A DNA stretch of 64,000 nt from Pseudoalteromonas sp. NC201 (GTDB lineage: Bacteria > Pseudomonadota > Gammaproteobacteria > Enterobacterales > Alteromonadaceae). Location of the stretch: NCBI RefSeq assembly GCF_002850255.1, contig NZ_CP022522.1, forward strand, positions 4,008,501 through 4,072,500. Reading direction: 5' to 3'. A model generated the notes under the pieces. The model was not told where the DNA came from, searched no databases, and was given only the letters and a program-made list of their open reading frames with translations. Of the stretch, positions 53,535 to 62,621 are shown one piece after another (the first letter of the stretch is position 1; the number at the start of each line of letters is the position of its first letter). Position numbers and translations under genes: made by a program.

Positions 53535-55014
53535 AATACAGTCACTCACCATCCTTGGTGGCGGTACCGCCGGTTGGATGTGCGCAGCCTACCTTGCTAA
53601 GCATCAACCCAATTTATCGGTCACGGTGATTGAGTCATCGAGTATTGGCAGAATTGGCGTTGGCGAAGGCTCAACGCCACATTTGCAGCTTTTTATGCAA
53701 AGCCTTGGTGTGAAAGAACGCGATTGGATGCCCGCATGCCAAGCAAGCTATAAAACCGGGATCTATTTTGATAACTGGAATGGCGACAATGGCAGCTATT
53801 TCCATCCCTTCTTCTCTGAAATGGATGCAAAAACAGCGGAAGTTTACTTTGTCAACGCCAACGCCAGACGTCGTGGTAGCGAATATATAGATAAGCCCGA
53901 ACATTACTTCTTAGCCGCAGTGCTGGCCGACAAGCAACAAGCACCTCAGCCACAGCGTCCATTACCAAGGGCGCTTGAGTACGGCTATCACTTTGATGCG
54001 CAAAAACTCGCGGATTGGTTAAGGGCATATAGCTTAGCGCGAGGCGTAAAACATATTCAAAGTACGGTAAGTAGCGTACAGCATCACGCCAAAGAAATTA
54101 TTGCACTGACACTTGAGTCAGGTGAGCAGGTGAAAAGCGATTTTTACGTCGATGCCTCAGGGTTTAACGCCCTACTGATAGAGAAAACGCTCGAAGTGCC
54201 CTTTATTTCCTTTGCAGATCAGTTACTCAATGATTCAGCTGTCGCGATTGCCGGCGCTAAAATCAACCCGCTACCTTCAAGTACTTCTGCTATCGCGATG
54301 CCGTGCGGCTGGCGCTGGCAGATCCCGCTACAAGGCAGAACCGGACATGGTTACGTGTACAGCAGCGCACATACCACTCCCGAAGAGGCTGAAGCTCAAC
54401 TGCGCCAAGCCGCGCAACTCGATAAAGGACAAGCCAAACATCTCACCATGAAAGTGGGCATGATGGCACGCAGTGTTGAAGGCAATGTGTTTGCTATTGG
54501 CCTCGCACAGAGCTTTATTGAACCACTCGAAGCCACTGCGCTGATGGTCACAGGTTATAGCATTGAGTTATTAAATAGGCTGCTTTCGCAACAGCTCGAG
54601 GCACAAGCCATCAATCAACAACTGTCAGAGCTGGTGCTCGGTATTAAAGAGTATGTACTGGCACATTACGCCACCAGCAAGCGCGCAGATTCACCGTATT
54701 GGCAAGATGCAAAAGTCGCGGCACTGAGCTTAAACGAGCTCGATGAGCTGCTCACACACTGGCGTAGCGGTGGTGATTTTGATGCTTGGCTCAACCAACA
54801 CAGGAAGCACTCACCCTACATTCGTCCCAGTTGGTATTGTTTACTTGGCGGCATGGATCATCGCGATAGCACCTGCCAAATGCCCTTTGATCAAGCACCA
54901 CAGCATATCGAACAGGCGGCCAAGGCCTATCTAACGAAGCTTAGTGATGAGCATTTTACTGCCCATACAACGGTACTGGAACAATTACAGCGAGCACAAG
55001 CGTTCCGTGCATAA
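53509..55014 (+). CDS. Flavin-dependent tryptophan halogenase-like protein
   Basis: A 501-residue (or 495 from the second ATG) flavoprotein of the tryptophan halogenase family. It has the FAD loop 'LGGGTAGWMCAAYLA', 'IGVGEGSTPHL', the conserved Lys in 'ASYKTGIYFDNW' (position of the catalytic Lys of PrnA-type enzymes), the halogenase mark W-x-W-x-I-P as 'GWRWQIPL', and 'FIEPLEATALMVTG'. Genes of this type recur next to TonB receptors in marine bacteria with no obvious halogenated product. It is the second gene of the GlcNAc operon. Substrate unknown; halogenation of a surface or signalling molecule is only inference. Confidence 0.87.
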   Translation: MKTHLPMKTIQSLTILGGGTAGWMCAAYLAKHQPNLSVTVIESSSIGRIGVGEGSTPHLQLFMQSLGVKERDWMPACQASYKTGIYFDNWNGDNGSYFHPFFSEMDAKTAEVYFVNANARRRGSEYIDKPEHYFLAAVLADKQQAPQPQRPLPRALEYGYHFDAQKLADWLRAYSLARGVKHIQSTVSSVQHHAKEIIALTLESGEQVKSDFYVDASGFNALLIEKTLEVPFISFADQLLNDSAVAIAGAKINPLPSSTSAIAMPCGWRWQIPLQGRTGHGYVYSSAHTTPEEAEAQLRQAAQLDKGQAKHLTMKVGMMARSVEGNVFAIGLAQSFIEPLEATALMVTGYSIELLNRLLSQQLEAQAINQQLSELVLGIKEYVLAHYATSKRADSPYWQDAKVAALSLNELDELLTHWRSGGDFDAWLNQHRKHSPYIRPSWYCLLGGMDHRDSTCQMPFDQAPQHIEQAAKAYLTKLSDEHFTAHTTVLEQLQRAQAFRA

Positions 55015-55120
55015 CCCAATTGCGGGTGGTGGTGAGATTCCCCTTGATCTTTTTGTTTGTCTGCCCACAAGCGAGATCGCCACGCCATCACCCGCTCTCT
55101 AATGAAGGTGGAAATACAAC

Positions 55121-56386
55121 ATGAAAAAAAGCTACCTAGTGATTGCCTTAGTATTGGCAACCTTTTTTACGGTGTCCTTTATCACCAATATTTTAGGCGC
55201 GATTTTTCCAGCATTAATAGAAAGTTACAACATAGGTCTAACGCTTGCGGGGTTTTTCCCGTTCGCCTTTTTTATCGCTTACGGTGTGATGTCCATTCCG
55301 GCGGGACTGCTAGTTCAGCGTTTTGGAGAAAAAACCGTTATGCAGCTCGCATTTACCCTTGCTGCAATTGGCGCAACGACCTTTGTGCTAATGCCAACGT
55401 TTGCCATTGCCATGGTTGCGTTGTTTATGCTCGGCTGTGCCATGGCACTACTGCAAGTGGCTATCAATCCACTATTACGCGCTAGCGGTGGTTCAGAACA
55501 CTTTGCCGTGCTTTCGGTGTTTGCGCAGTTGATGTTTGGTGCTGCAGCAACACTCGCGCCTCTGGTGTATAGCAAACTACAGTCTCAAGTCACCACCGCA
55601 GAGGGATTTGGCGGAGCGCTGTCTGGTGTTATCCCAGCAGATAAAACCTGGCTAAGTATCTATGCGGTATTCGCAATCCTAAGCGTCGTGATGCTATTAC
55701 TCTCGCAATTTACACCATTTAACGCGGTACCGGAGCAGAAAAAGCAGCAGCTGAGCTGGTCACAAAGTATCGGTTTTTTTAAAGATAGAACCGTATTGAA
55801 ATTTTTTGCCGCCATCGCCGCTTATGTTGCGCTAGAACAAGGCGTCGCAAACCTTATTTCCGTGTTTTTACAGCAATATCATGGCCTAGACCCAGCCACC
55901 GAAGGCGCAAAAGTGGTGAGCGAATTCTGGTTATGCCTAACCTTAGGCTGTTTACTTGGACTGGCACTACTTAAACTCATTGATGCGCAAAAGCTTCTGA
56001 TTTTATTCAGCTCCGGCGCCGCTATCGCGCTCCTAAGTGCGTTATTCGGTAGCACTACGGTGGCGCTTATTGCTTTTCCAATTGTGGGATTCTTCCTCTC
56101 CATTATGTGGTCGGTCATCTTTGCTCTGGCATTAAATTCATTCAAAACCGGCCATGGCGCAATCACAGGGATTTTATGTACCGGGATCATTGGCGGTGCT
56201 TTTATGTCTCCCATCATAGGTTTTGCGGCTGAATTGAGTAACAACTTACAACTTGCTGCCCTGCTGTTACTACTGCCACTTAGCTATATTCTGAGTGTTG
56301 GTGTATGGGCTAATCCTTTGATTAAAAATAAAACTTTTGGCAATAGTCAAAAGACGCTGTCTCAACCTCTAAATGAAAATAGTTAA
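55121..56386 (+). CDS. FucP-family MFS sugar transporter, probable GlcNAc permease
   Basis: A 421-residue, 12-helix major facilitator of the FucP/glucose-galactose branch. It starts 'YLVIALVLATFFTVSFITNI', with 'MSIPAGLLVQRFGEK' between helices 2 and 3, and 'LNSFKTGHGAITGILCTGII' in the C-half. In related bacteria the member next to hexosaminidase and kinase genes is NagP, which imports GlcNAc with protons (established family role). It is six bases upstream of the ROK kinase and thus in the same operon. Inner membrane. Confidence 0.87.
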   Translation: MKKSYLVIALVLATFFTVSFITNILGAIFPALIESYNIGLTLAGFFPFAFFIAYGVMSIPAGLLVQRFGEKTVMQLAFTLAAIGATTFVLMPTFAIAMVALFMLGCAMALLQVAINPLLRASGGSEHFAVLSVFAQLMFGAAATLAPLVYSKLQSQVTTAEGFGGALSGVIPADKTWLSIYAVFAILSVVMLLLSQFTPFNAVPEQKKQQLSWSQSIGFFKDRTVLKFFAAIAAYVALEQGVANLISVFLQQYHGLDPATEGAKVVSEFWLCLTLGCLLGLALLKLIDAQKLLILFSSGAAIALLSALFGSTTVALIAFPIVGFFLSIMWSVIFALALNSFKTGHGAITGILCTGIIGGAFMSPIIGFAAELSNNLQLAALLLLLPLSYILSVGVWANPLIKNKTFGNSQKTLSQPLNENS

Positions 56387-56392
56387 ATTACG

Positions 56393-57268
56393 ATGAATCA
56401 CTCTTTGTTATGTATTGACTTGGGAGGCACCAAAGCGCTTGTAGCTTCGGTTGTGCACACTCAGGTCGAGCAGGTACGCCAGTATGCGGTGCCTAGTCAG
56501 GCCAACTTAGACCAAGTTAATGCCTTTGTTATCCGTTTAATCGAAGAAAACCTAACGACCGAAACAACTGGTATTGCGATTGGCGTACCAAGCACACTAG
56601 ATGTGTGCAGCGGCACCGTGCTGACAACACAAAATATTCCTCATTGGCAAAATGTGCCTCTGAAACGGTTGTTAGAACAGCACTTTTCATTGCCCGTTGT
56701 TGTCCATAATGACGCAAACTGCTTTGCATTTGGTGAATACTTATATGGTGGCCACCATGCCAACAACCTAATTGGCGTATGCCTTGGCACAGGCATTGGT
56801 GCCGGTTTTGTGTTTAACGGTAATTTATATACGGGTAACCATAGTGCTGCAGGAGAGCTAGGAAATTTAAGCTATCTTGATGGAATTATTGAAGATTATG
56901 CGTCAGGACAGTTCTTTGGGCGACAAGGAATTGAAGGGAGGTGGTTGGCCGAACAAGCACGCAGTGGCGACCCATTTGCACTACAACAATTTGAGACTTT
57001 TGGCAGTCACGTTGGTCATGCACTCGCGCAAGTAGTCATGGTGCTGAATCCAGATGTCATTGTACTTGGCGGCTCCGTGACGCATTCATATGACTATTTT
57101 AACGCTGCACTTGAAGCCAAGATGCAGCAGTTGCTTGGCAATGCTTTATATCAATCCGTTCGTGTCATTCCAAGCACCTTAAATCACGCGCCACTTTTAG
57201 GGGCATACGGATTGTTTCAACACAATAAAATTAACCATGATAACAAGGAACTAGCCAATGAAGTTTAA
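56393..57268 (+). CDS. ROK-family sugar kinase, probable GlcNAc kinase
   Basis: A 291-residue ROK kinase: phosphate loop 'IDLGGTKALVASV', catalytic Asp in 'VVHNDANCFAFGEY', adenosine loop 'CLGTGIGAGFVFNGNLYTG', 'AAGELGNLSYLDG'. The usual zinc motif C-x-C-G-x-x-G-C-x-E after the GELG segment is absent, as in a subset of ROK enzymes. Position between a FucP-type transporter and a hexosaminidase makes GlcNAc the likely substrate, giving GlcNAc-6-phosphate. Its last 11 bases overlap the hexosaminidase start. Confidence 0.85.
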   Translation: MNHSLLCIDLGGTKALVASVVHTQVEQVRQYAVPSQANLDQVNAFVIRLIEENLTTETTGIAIGVPSTLDVCSGTVLTTQNIPHWQNVPLKRLLEQHFSLPVVVHNDANCFAFGEYLYGGHHANNLIGVCLGTGIGAGFVFNGNLYTGNHSAAGELGNLSYLDGIIEDYASGQFFGRQGIEGRWLAEQARSGDPFALQQFETFGSHVGHALAQVVMVLNPDVIVLGGSVTHSYDYFNAALEAKMQQLLGNALYQSVRVIPSTLNHAPLLGAYGLFQHNKINHDNKELANEV

Positions 57269-59804
57269 TCGGCTTATGGCCCTACTTTTTGGGGTGTCGT
57301 CACCCCTTTATGCGCTCGACCAAACCGCTGTAAACTGGTTGGGCCAAAATCTTGATGTAAAGTACACCTTGCTTGATAGCAAGCCAAGCACCTGCCCCAA
57401 GGCACAGCAAAAGTGTTATTACTCAGAGCTGAGTTTTAGCGTAGCTACAGAAAATACCAAGGCAAATAATGACTTTGCTATCTTTTTTAGCCAACTGATG
57501 CCGATTTACCATGTTGAGGGCGATAACTTTGCCATCACCCATATCAATGGTGATATTCACAAAATCACGCCTGCAGCAGGGTTTAGTGGGTTTTCAAGTA
57601 CTCCCACTACCGTGCGCTTTTATACCAAGGACTCTCAGGTTACACGCTCGGAGTTTATGCCAAATTATGTTGTAACGGACGCGCAGCTTAAGCTCACCCC
57701 ACAAGTGATCAAAAGCACGCAAACCCAGCGCGATAACGACACAGGACTTGAGCTACAACCTTATCTGACGCCATTTGATACGCTCAACCAGCTGCAAACC
57801 AGCAGTAAAGATGACACCCCGTGGATGGGCAGCGAATACTTATATCAACATCAAGTGCAGCCAACACTTGATGCTGCAATTGGGCTGATACCAAAACCTA
57901 AACAACTGACAGTGCTGTCCGATAAACGACTCAATCTAGCAGCCGGTATTAATCTGCAACTTTCAGGTATTTCAGCTGATGCTATCGCCATGGCACAACA
58001 GCGACTCAATACCCTTGGGGTAAAAAGCACCAAGGACGGGCTTGTAGTTAATGTCGCTGTAAAGTCAAATAAGCAATCAAGTCCACATTATCAACTGACG
58101 GTCGCCGAAAATAATATCTCAATCCAAGCCAATAACAGCGCCGCTGCATTTTATGCGCTACAAAGCCTTGCAGGACTGTTGGATATTAATGATTTGAGTA
58201 TTCCCATGGTGGATATTATTGATACACCAAGGTATGACTTTCGTGGTTTACACGTCGATGTTGCCCGCAACTTCCGCTCCAAAGCCTTTATTTTACAAAC
58301 CATTGAACAGATGGCAGCGTATAAACTAAATAAATTGCACCTCCATTTAGCGGATGATGAAGGTTGGCGCTTAGCCATCGACGGTCTTGATGAACTCACC
58401 TCAGTCGGTGCTTATCGCTGCTTTGATTTGACCGAAACTCGCTGCCTATTGCCGCAATTAGGCGCTGGGAATGATAAAAACGCGCAAGTGAATGGCTTTT
58501 ACTCTGCAGAGGATTATATTGAGATCCTGCGCTATGGCAAGGCGCATCATATCGAGGTGTTACCCTCATTAGATATGCCTGGTCACTCACGCGCTGCAAT
58601 CATCGCCATGGAGGCGCGATATAAAAAGCTGATGGCACAAGGCAAACCAGAGGATGCGCAGCAATATCGATTAGTAGAAGCTGCTGACAAGACGCGTTAC
58701 AGCTCCATTCAGCATTACAACGACAACACGCTAAATGTCTGTATTGCAAACACTTATACCTTTATCGACAAAGTATTAAGCGAAGTAAAAGTGCTGCATG
58801 ACCGTGCAGGTGTACCACTCAACACTTACCATATAGGTGCAGATGAAACCGCAGGTGCTTGGCTAGAATCGCCGGCTTGTAAAAAATTGCGCTCAAGCGT
58901 GAAAGATTTTACCAACTTTAACGGTTACTTCATTGAACGGATCGCAAAGCTGCTAGATAAGAAAGGAATACAGGTTGCAGGGTGGAGCGACGGTTTAGGT
59001 GATGTACGTGCTGCAAATATGCCAGCAAACGTACAGAGCAATGCTTGGGCGACATTAAGCGAAAACGGGCACGCGGTCGCGCATCGCTTCGCCAATCAGG
59101 GCTGGCAGGTGGTCTTGTCTAGCCCTGATGTAACCTACTTTGACTTTCCATATCAATCTCACCCAGAAGAGCGTGGTAATCACTGGGCAAGCCGTGCTAT
59201 CGAAAGCAAGAAGATGTTTGAATTTATGCCAGACAACCTTCCTGCGCATGCAGAGATCTGGAAAAATACCAATAACCACGCCTACATAGCCAACGACAGC
59301 GACTCATCACTAAACAAAGGGGTTAAGTTTGCCGGGCTCCAAGGGCACTTATGGAGTGAAATGCTGCGCAGTGATGCACAAGCCGAATACATGCTTTATC
59401 CAAGGCTATTGGCCCTTGCAGAGCGTGCATGGCACCATGCCGAGTGGGAATTACCCTACCAAGCCGGTCGTATATACAGCCAGTCTAGCGGATATTTTAC
59501 GGCTAAGTTACAAGCGCAACGTGAAGCTGATTGGCAACGATTCGTGGCTATTTTGGGCAATCAAGAGCTACCTAAATTAGCACAAGCCGGAATTGAATTT
59601 CGCATTCCCGTCGTTGCCGCAAAACAGCTATCTGGAGCAAAGCTCGACGCTTTTACCGCCATTCCGGGTTTTGTTATCGAAGCACAGCTTGAAAACGGCA
59701 ATTGGGTGACCTTCAATACTTCACTAAGCAACGTACTTGCACTTAGGGCAGCTCGGTTAGGCTCCGAGCGCAAGGGAAGATCGCTAAGTTTAGACAAAAA
59801 GTAG
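57258..59804 (+). CDS. Beta-N-acetylhexosaminidase (GH20, chitobiase type)
   Basis: An 848-residue exported enzyme. A signal peptide (cleavage near 'LYA-LDQ', residue 20) is followed by an N-terminal carbohydrate-binding domain of the chitobiase kind (to about 180), a GH20 N-domain, the catalytic barrel with 'YDFRGLHVDVARNFR', 'KLHLHLADDEGWRL', the Asp529-Glu530 catalytic pair in 'IGADETAGAW', and 'FAGLQGHLWSEMLR', then a C-terminal beta domain. It releases GlcNAc from chitobiose and other chitooligosaccharides in the periplasm or outside. Last gene of the operon; a terminator follows. Confidence 0.95.
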   Translation: MKFNRLMALLFGVSSPLYALDQTAVNWLGQNLDVKYTLLDSKPSTCPKAQQKCYYSELSFSVATENTKANNDFAIFFSQLMPIYHVEGDNFAITHINGDIHKITPAAGFSGFSSTPTTVRFYTKDSQVTRSEFMPNYVVTDAQLKLTPQVIKSTQTQRDNDTGLELQPYLTPFDTLNQLQTSSKDDTPWMGSEYLYQHQVQPTLDAAIGLIPKPKQLTVLSDKRLNLAAGINLQLSGISADAIAMAQQRLNTLGVKSTKDGLVVNVAVKSNKQSSPHYQLTVAENNISIQANNSAAAFYALQSLAGLLDINDLSIPMVDIIDTPRYDFRGLHVDVARNFRSKAFILQTIEQMAAYKLNKLHLHLADDEGWRLAIDGLDELTSVGAYRCFDLTETRCLLPQLGAGNDKNAQVNGFYSAEDYIEILRYGKAHHIEVLPSLDMPGHSRAAIIAMEARYKKLMAQGKPEDAQQYRLVEAADKTRYSSIQHYNDNTLNVCIANTYTFIDKVLSEVKVLHDRAGVPLNTYHIGADETAGAWLESPACKKLRSSVKDFTNFNGYFIERIAKLLDKKGIQVAGWSDGLGDVRAANMPANVQSNAWATLSENGHAVAHRFANQGWQVVLSSPDVTYFDFPYQSHPEERGNHWASRAIESKKMFEFMPDNLPAHAEIWKNTNNHAYIANDSDSSLNKGVKFAGLQGHLWSEMLRSDAQAEYMLYPRLLALAERAWHHAEWELPYQAGRIYSQSSGYFTAKLQAQREADWQRFVAILGNQELPKLAQAGIEFRIPVVAAKQLSGAKLDAFTAIPGFVIEAQLENGNWVTFNTSLSNVLALRAARLGSERKGRSLSLDKK

Positions 59805-59819
59805 GCCTAACTGGTTTTT

Positions 59820-59854
59820 AACGCTGAGTACTTTATTAGGTACTTGGCGTTTTC
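59820..59854 (+). terminator. Terminator after the GH20 gene
   Basis: AACGC-TG-AGTAC pairs with GTACT-TG-GCGTT around a 10-base loop, followed by TTTC. It closes the GlcNAc operon. From here to the lanthipeptide precursor there is no gene; the AT-rich stretch includes the inverted TTCGA-AAAAA-TCGAA at 59952-59966. Confidence 0.7.
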
Positions 59855-60032
59855 ATTGTTGCCAAATATCCCATCACATAATCATTCGAAAGCAAAATGT
59901 TGAAAAAGTAAGCAATATGTTTTAGCTTGGCAATTGTGTTTCTTTTTTGTTCGAAAAAATCGAAACAAATTAGTTCGCGTTAATCCACTTTTGTAGCTCA
60001 ATCTGAGCATCTAGTTTAGAAGGAATACTGAA

Positions 60033-60206
60033 ATGAAATTATCGTTAAACAAAAAGAAAATCAAAGCCCTATCTGCTGACAAACAAACAGTACCTGCAGT
60101 AATGACTCCACAAATTGCAGGCGGCGCGCTTCGCTTCAGCCAAGACAGGCTAACGCATTGTGTTGCCAATACGTGTGGTCGCCACACTTGCCCTGATATT
60201 TACTAA
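60033..60206 (+). CDS. Lanthipeptide-type precursor peptide (GG leader)
   Basis: A 57-residue peptide. Leader: 'MKLSLNKKKIKALSADKQTV', with the Leu/Asn/Lys-rich start ('LNKKKIKAL') found in class I lanthipeptide leaders, ending in Gly30-Gly31 ('TPQIAGG'), a double-glycine site for a C39-type protease-transporter. Core (residues 32-57): four dehydratable residues (Ser36, Thr41, Thr47, Thr52) and three Cys (43, 48, 53), with Thr-His-Cys, Thr-Cys and Thr-Cys in sequence and an aromatic end (PDIY). AGGA is nine bases before the ATG and a hairpin follows. A LanB-type dehydratase gene lies 2.4 kb away on the other strand. Precursor identity is strong inference; the product is unknown. Confidence 0.8.
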   Translation: MKLSLNKKKIKALSADKQTVPAVMTPQIAGGALRFSQDRLTHCVANTCGRHTCPDIY

Positions 60207-60228
60207 TCAAGAGTAAATATCACAGTTC

Positions 60229-60248
60229 AGTGCCTCATTGGAGGCACT
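60229..60248 (+). terminator. Hairpin after the precursor peptide gene
   Basis: AGTGCCTC and GAGGCACT are perfect 8-bp arms with a 4-base loop, followed by TTAAGG. It lies between the peptide gene and the convergent next gene. Confidence 0.7.
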
Positions 60249-60255
60249 TTAAGGC

Positions 60256-60774
60256 TTACTTAAATTTAACCTCTTTCTCACTTTTCGTGTAAACACGCGA
60301 CTCAGGTTGAGTCCACTCGCCGTTTTTCAAATATTGTGTTGACACCGTAAATTGACCACTCTCAAATTTACTGGTTGATTTCACCTTTGTAATGCCATCT
60401 TTGTTATTAATGACATCTTCGTATGCCACAAACTCGGTCTGGCTCAGGACTTCCATCGTTCCTTGGGTGTAAAACCCTGCCGTCGTAAAATAGTAAAACA
60501 CTAGACTGTTTTTACTTTTATCCCAGAAAATTAATGACTCTCCGCCGTACATGCCATCGTTGATTGAATGTAAGGTACGAACAGCCGTGCCATTTAAAGC
60601 CCGCTCCCAGTGACTCACATCCTGCATCTTTGGTTTACCTGTAGCTACATCAAAGTCCGATTGCCAAGTACCGAGATAAGGTGTAAACACCGAGAGTTCT
60701 TCATTTAATTTTTCATTAGCCCAAGATAGCGTGCTGAATACCGCCAATATGGCGAGCCCGAATTTTTTCATCAT
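60256..60774 (-). CDS. Exported DUF1579-like beta-barrel protein
   Basis: A 172-residue protein with a signal peptide (MMKKFGLAILAVFSTLSWA, cleavage before NEK). The mature part is an up-and-down beta fold: 'LGTWQSDFDVATGKPK', 'SHWERALNGTAVRTLH', 'LIFWDKSKNSLVFYYFTTAG' and later strands, like the lipocalin-type DUF1579 domain; the family call is by pattern only. GGAA precedes the first ATG. It is convergent with the lanthipeptide precursor and sits between it and the flavoprotein, but a link to peptide maturation is not shown. Confidence 0.65.
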   Translation of the reverse strand: MMKKFGLAILAVFSTLSWANEKLNEELSVFTPYLGTWQSDFDVATGKPKMQDVSHWERALNGTAVRTLHSINDGMYGGESLIFWDKSKNSLVFYYFTTAGFYTQGTMEVLSQTEFVAYEDVINNKDGITKVKSTSKFESGQFTVSTQYLKNGEWTQPESRVYTKSEKEVKFK

Positions 60775-61010
60775 TTTTATTTCCGTTGATTGTGTCTCAG
60801 TCAGTATAAATCTTCATGCACAGGTTGCGTACTTAAGGTGAACCAGTCATCCCACCATTGGTAAAAAAACATTGCAAATACACAATTAATACACATTTTA
60901 AAACAACAATTACACAACAAATTAATATCATAACTGCAATAGGGAAAGCGGGGAACCTTACCCTGTCAGAGTAGTTGTTGCAGCACCAACACCAACAAGG
61001 AACAACGAAC

Positions 61011-62576
61011 ATGCTTGATTATCTTATTATTGGCGCAGGCCCTGCGGGGGTCCAAACTGCTTATCATCTAAAACAAAATGACTTGTCCTACCTTATGTTG
61101 GAGTCAGGCCAGCGCGCAGGATGTTTTTTCGAAACATTCCCAATTCACCGAAAACTGATTTCAATTAATAAAGTATATACTGGTTCGACAAACCCTGAGT
61201 TCAACTTACGACACGACTGGAACTCAATTTTAACTGATGACTACAGCCTAAACTTTTCAAGCTTTGACCAAAACTTTTTCCCAAGTGCAGATAATTTAGT
61301 CAAATATCTCAATCATTATGTCGACCAAAATCAGCTAAATGTTGCTTATAACCAACATGTTAAGTCCATCGAAAAAATTGCTGGGCACTTTGTAGTAACT
61401 ACAACAAGTAATGATCAATATGAAGCGTCTCGCGTTATCGTTAGTACAGGCGTCCCTAAACCTTATATTCCAAAGATCGAGGGAATTGAGTTAGTGACGC
61501 AATACTCTGACTTAAATATTGATTTGGCCCCGTTTGCAAACAAGCGCGTACTTATTCTCGGTAAAGGAAACTCCGCTTTCGAAACGGCTGATCACCTTAT
61601 TCCTGCTACAAGTCTAATCCATGTTTGTAGTCCAAATCCTTTAGATATGGCATGGAAGACGCACTATGTTGGCGACCTACGTGCCGTAAACAATAATATT
61701 TTAGATACTTATCAGCTTAAATCTCAAAATGCTATCTTAGACGCCGACATTAAGTTAATTGAGAAACGAGACGACCGCTTTATCGTGCACTTTAGTTATG
61801 CCCACGCAAATGGAGAGCAAGAAACCATAGAGTATGACGAGATCATTTGTTGTACAGGGTTTGCCATGGATAGCAGCGTTTTTGCCGATAGCGCAAAACC
61901 CGATTTAATGATTGAGGGCCGCTTCCCGTCTCTAGATTGCAGCTTTGAATCCATTAATGTGAAAGGTCTTTACTTTGCAGGCACGCTCACTCAATCCACC
62001 AAATATCGTAAGTCAACTTCAGGCTTTATTCATGGTTTTAGATACAATAGCCGCGCTTTAGTCGAGATGTTAAAGCAAAAACATCACGATACCGCGCTTG
62101 CATGCGATCAACACCTTGGCACACCAGAAGCAATTAGCAGCGCAATCCTCAGCCGTATCAATGAGACTAGCGCGCTATGGCAGCAACATGGCTTTATGGT
62201 GGATGCCGTCACAGTATCTGAGACCGGTATGGCCCAGTATTACAAGCACCTACCGAGTCCATACCTCCATGCTCACCTAGGTGATCACTATCATTTGCAG
62301 ATAGCATTAGATTTTGGTGCGCCAATTGAAGGTGACCCGTTCAACCAGGTTCGGGTGCATAAAGACAACGCGACTGACGCGGAATTAAGTAAATTCTTAC
62401 ACCCCATCATTGAACTTTGCTATCAAGGTGAGGTGATAGAAACTCATCATATTATTGAGGACTTAGAAGCGGATTGGACTGACATAGAAGCGCACGTTAA
62501 ACCACTTCAACAATTCATTGAGCGAGTACTGCCACAGCTTGCTGGTGAAAAAATGCAAAATAAAGCATCAGCATAG
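61011..62576 (+). CDS. ERFAD/FOXRED2-like FAD-dependent oxidoreductase
   Basis: A 521-residue flavoprotein. FAD loop 'LIIGAGPAGVQTAYHL' (8-13), a region 'FPIHRKLISINKVYTGS', 'NPEFNLRHDWNSIL' (45-73) that closely matches the pattern of eukaryotic FOXRED2 (ERFAD), 'STGVPKPYIP', the NAD(P) loop 'LILGKGNSAFETADHL' (184-191), 'IICCTGFAMD' and 'GLYFAGTL', then a long C-terminal tail (about 365-521). I chose the ATG that begins MLDYLIIG, with AAGGA upstream; a 12-codon extension lacks support. Convergent with the LanB gene across a shared terminator. It may oxidise or reduce a thiol or amine; possible tailoring of the lanthipeptide is inference. Confidence 0.8.
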   Translation: MLDYLIIGAGPAGVQTAYHLKQNDLSYLMLESGQRAGCFFETFPIHRKLISINKVYTGSTNPEFNLRHDWNSILTDDYSLNFSSFDQNFFPSADNLVKYLNHYVDQNQLNVAYNQHVKSIEKIAGHFVVTTTSNDQYEASRVIVSTGVPKPYIPKIEGIELVTQYSDLNIDLAPFANKRVLILGKGNSAFETADHLIPATSLIHVCSPNPLDMAWKTHYVGDLRAVNNNILDTYQLKSQNAILDADIKLIEKRDDRFIVHFSYAHANGEQETIEYDEIICCTGFAMDSSVFADSAKPDLMIEGRFPSLDCSFESINVKGLYFAGTLTQSTKYRKSTSGFIHGFRYNSRALVEMLKQKHHDTALACDQHLGTPEAISSAILSRINETSALWQQHGFMVDAVTVSETGMAQYYKHLPSPYLHAHLGDHYHLQIALDFGAPIEGDPFNQVRVHKDNATDAELSKFLHPIIELCYQGEVIETHHIIEDLEADWTDIEAHVKPLQQFIERVLPQLAGEKMQNKASA

Positions 62577-62587
62577 CTCATAAATGA

Positions 62588-62615
62588 AAAAGGTTGGCAA
62601 TCAAGCCAACCTTTT
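62588..62615. terminator. Bidirectional terminator between flavoprotein and LanB genes
   Basis: AAAAGGTTGGC and GCCAACCTTTT are perfect 11-bp arms with a 6-base loop and A/T-rich ends in both directions, between two convergent stop codons. Confidence 0.88.
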
Positions 62616-62621
62616 CATACT

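Noticed and set aside
59952..59966. TTCGA-AAAAA-TCGAA as an operator of the lanthipeptide gene
   Set aside because: The inverted repeat is real but short and AT-rich; with one copy and no known regulator I do not claim it as a site.
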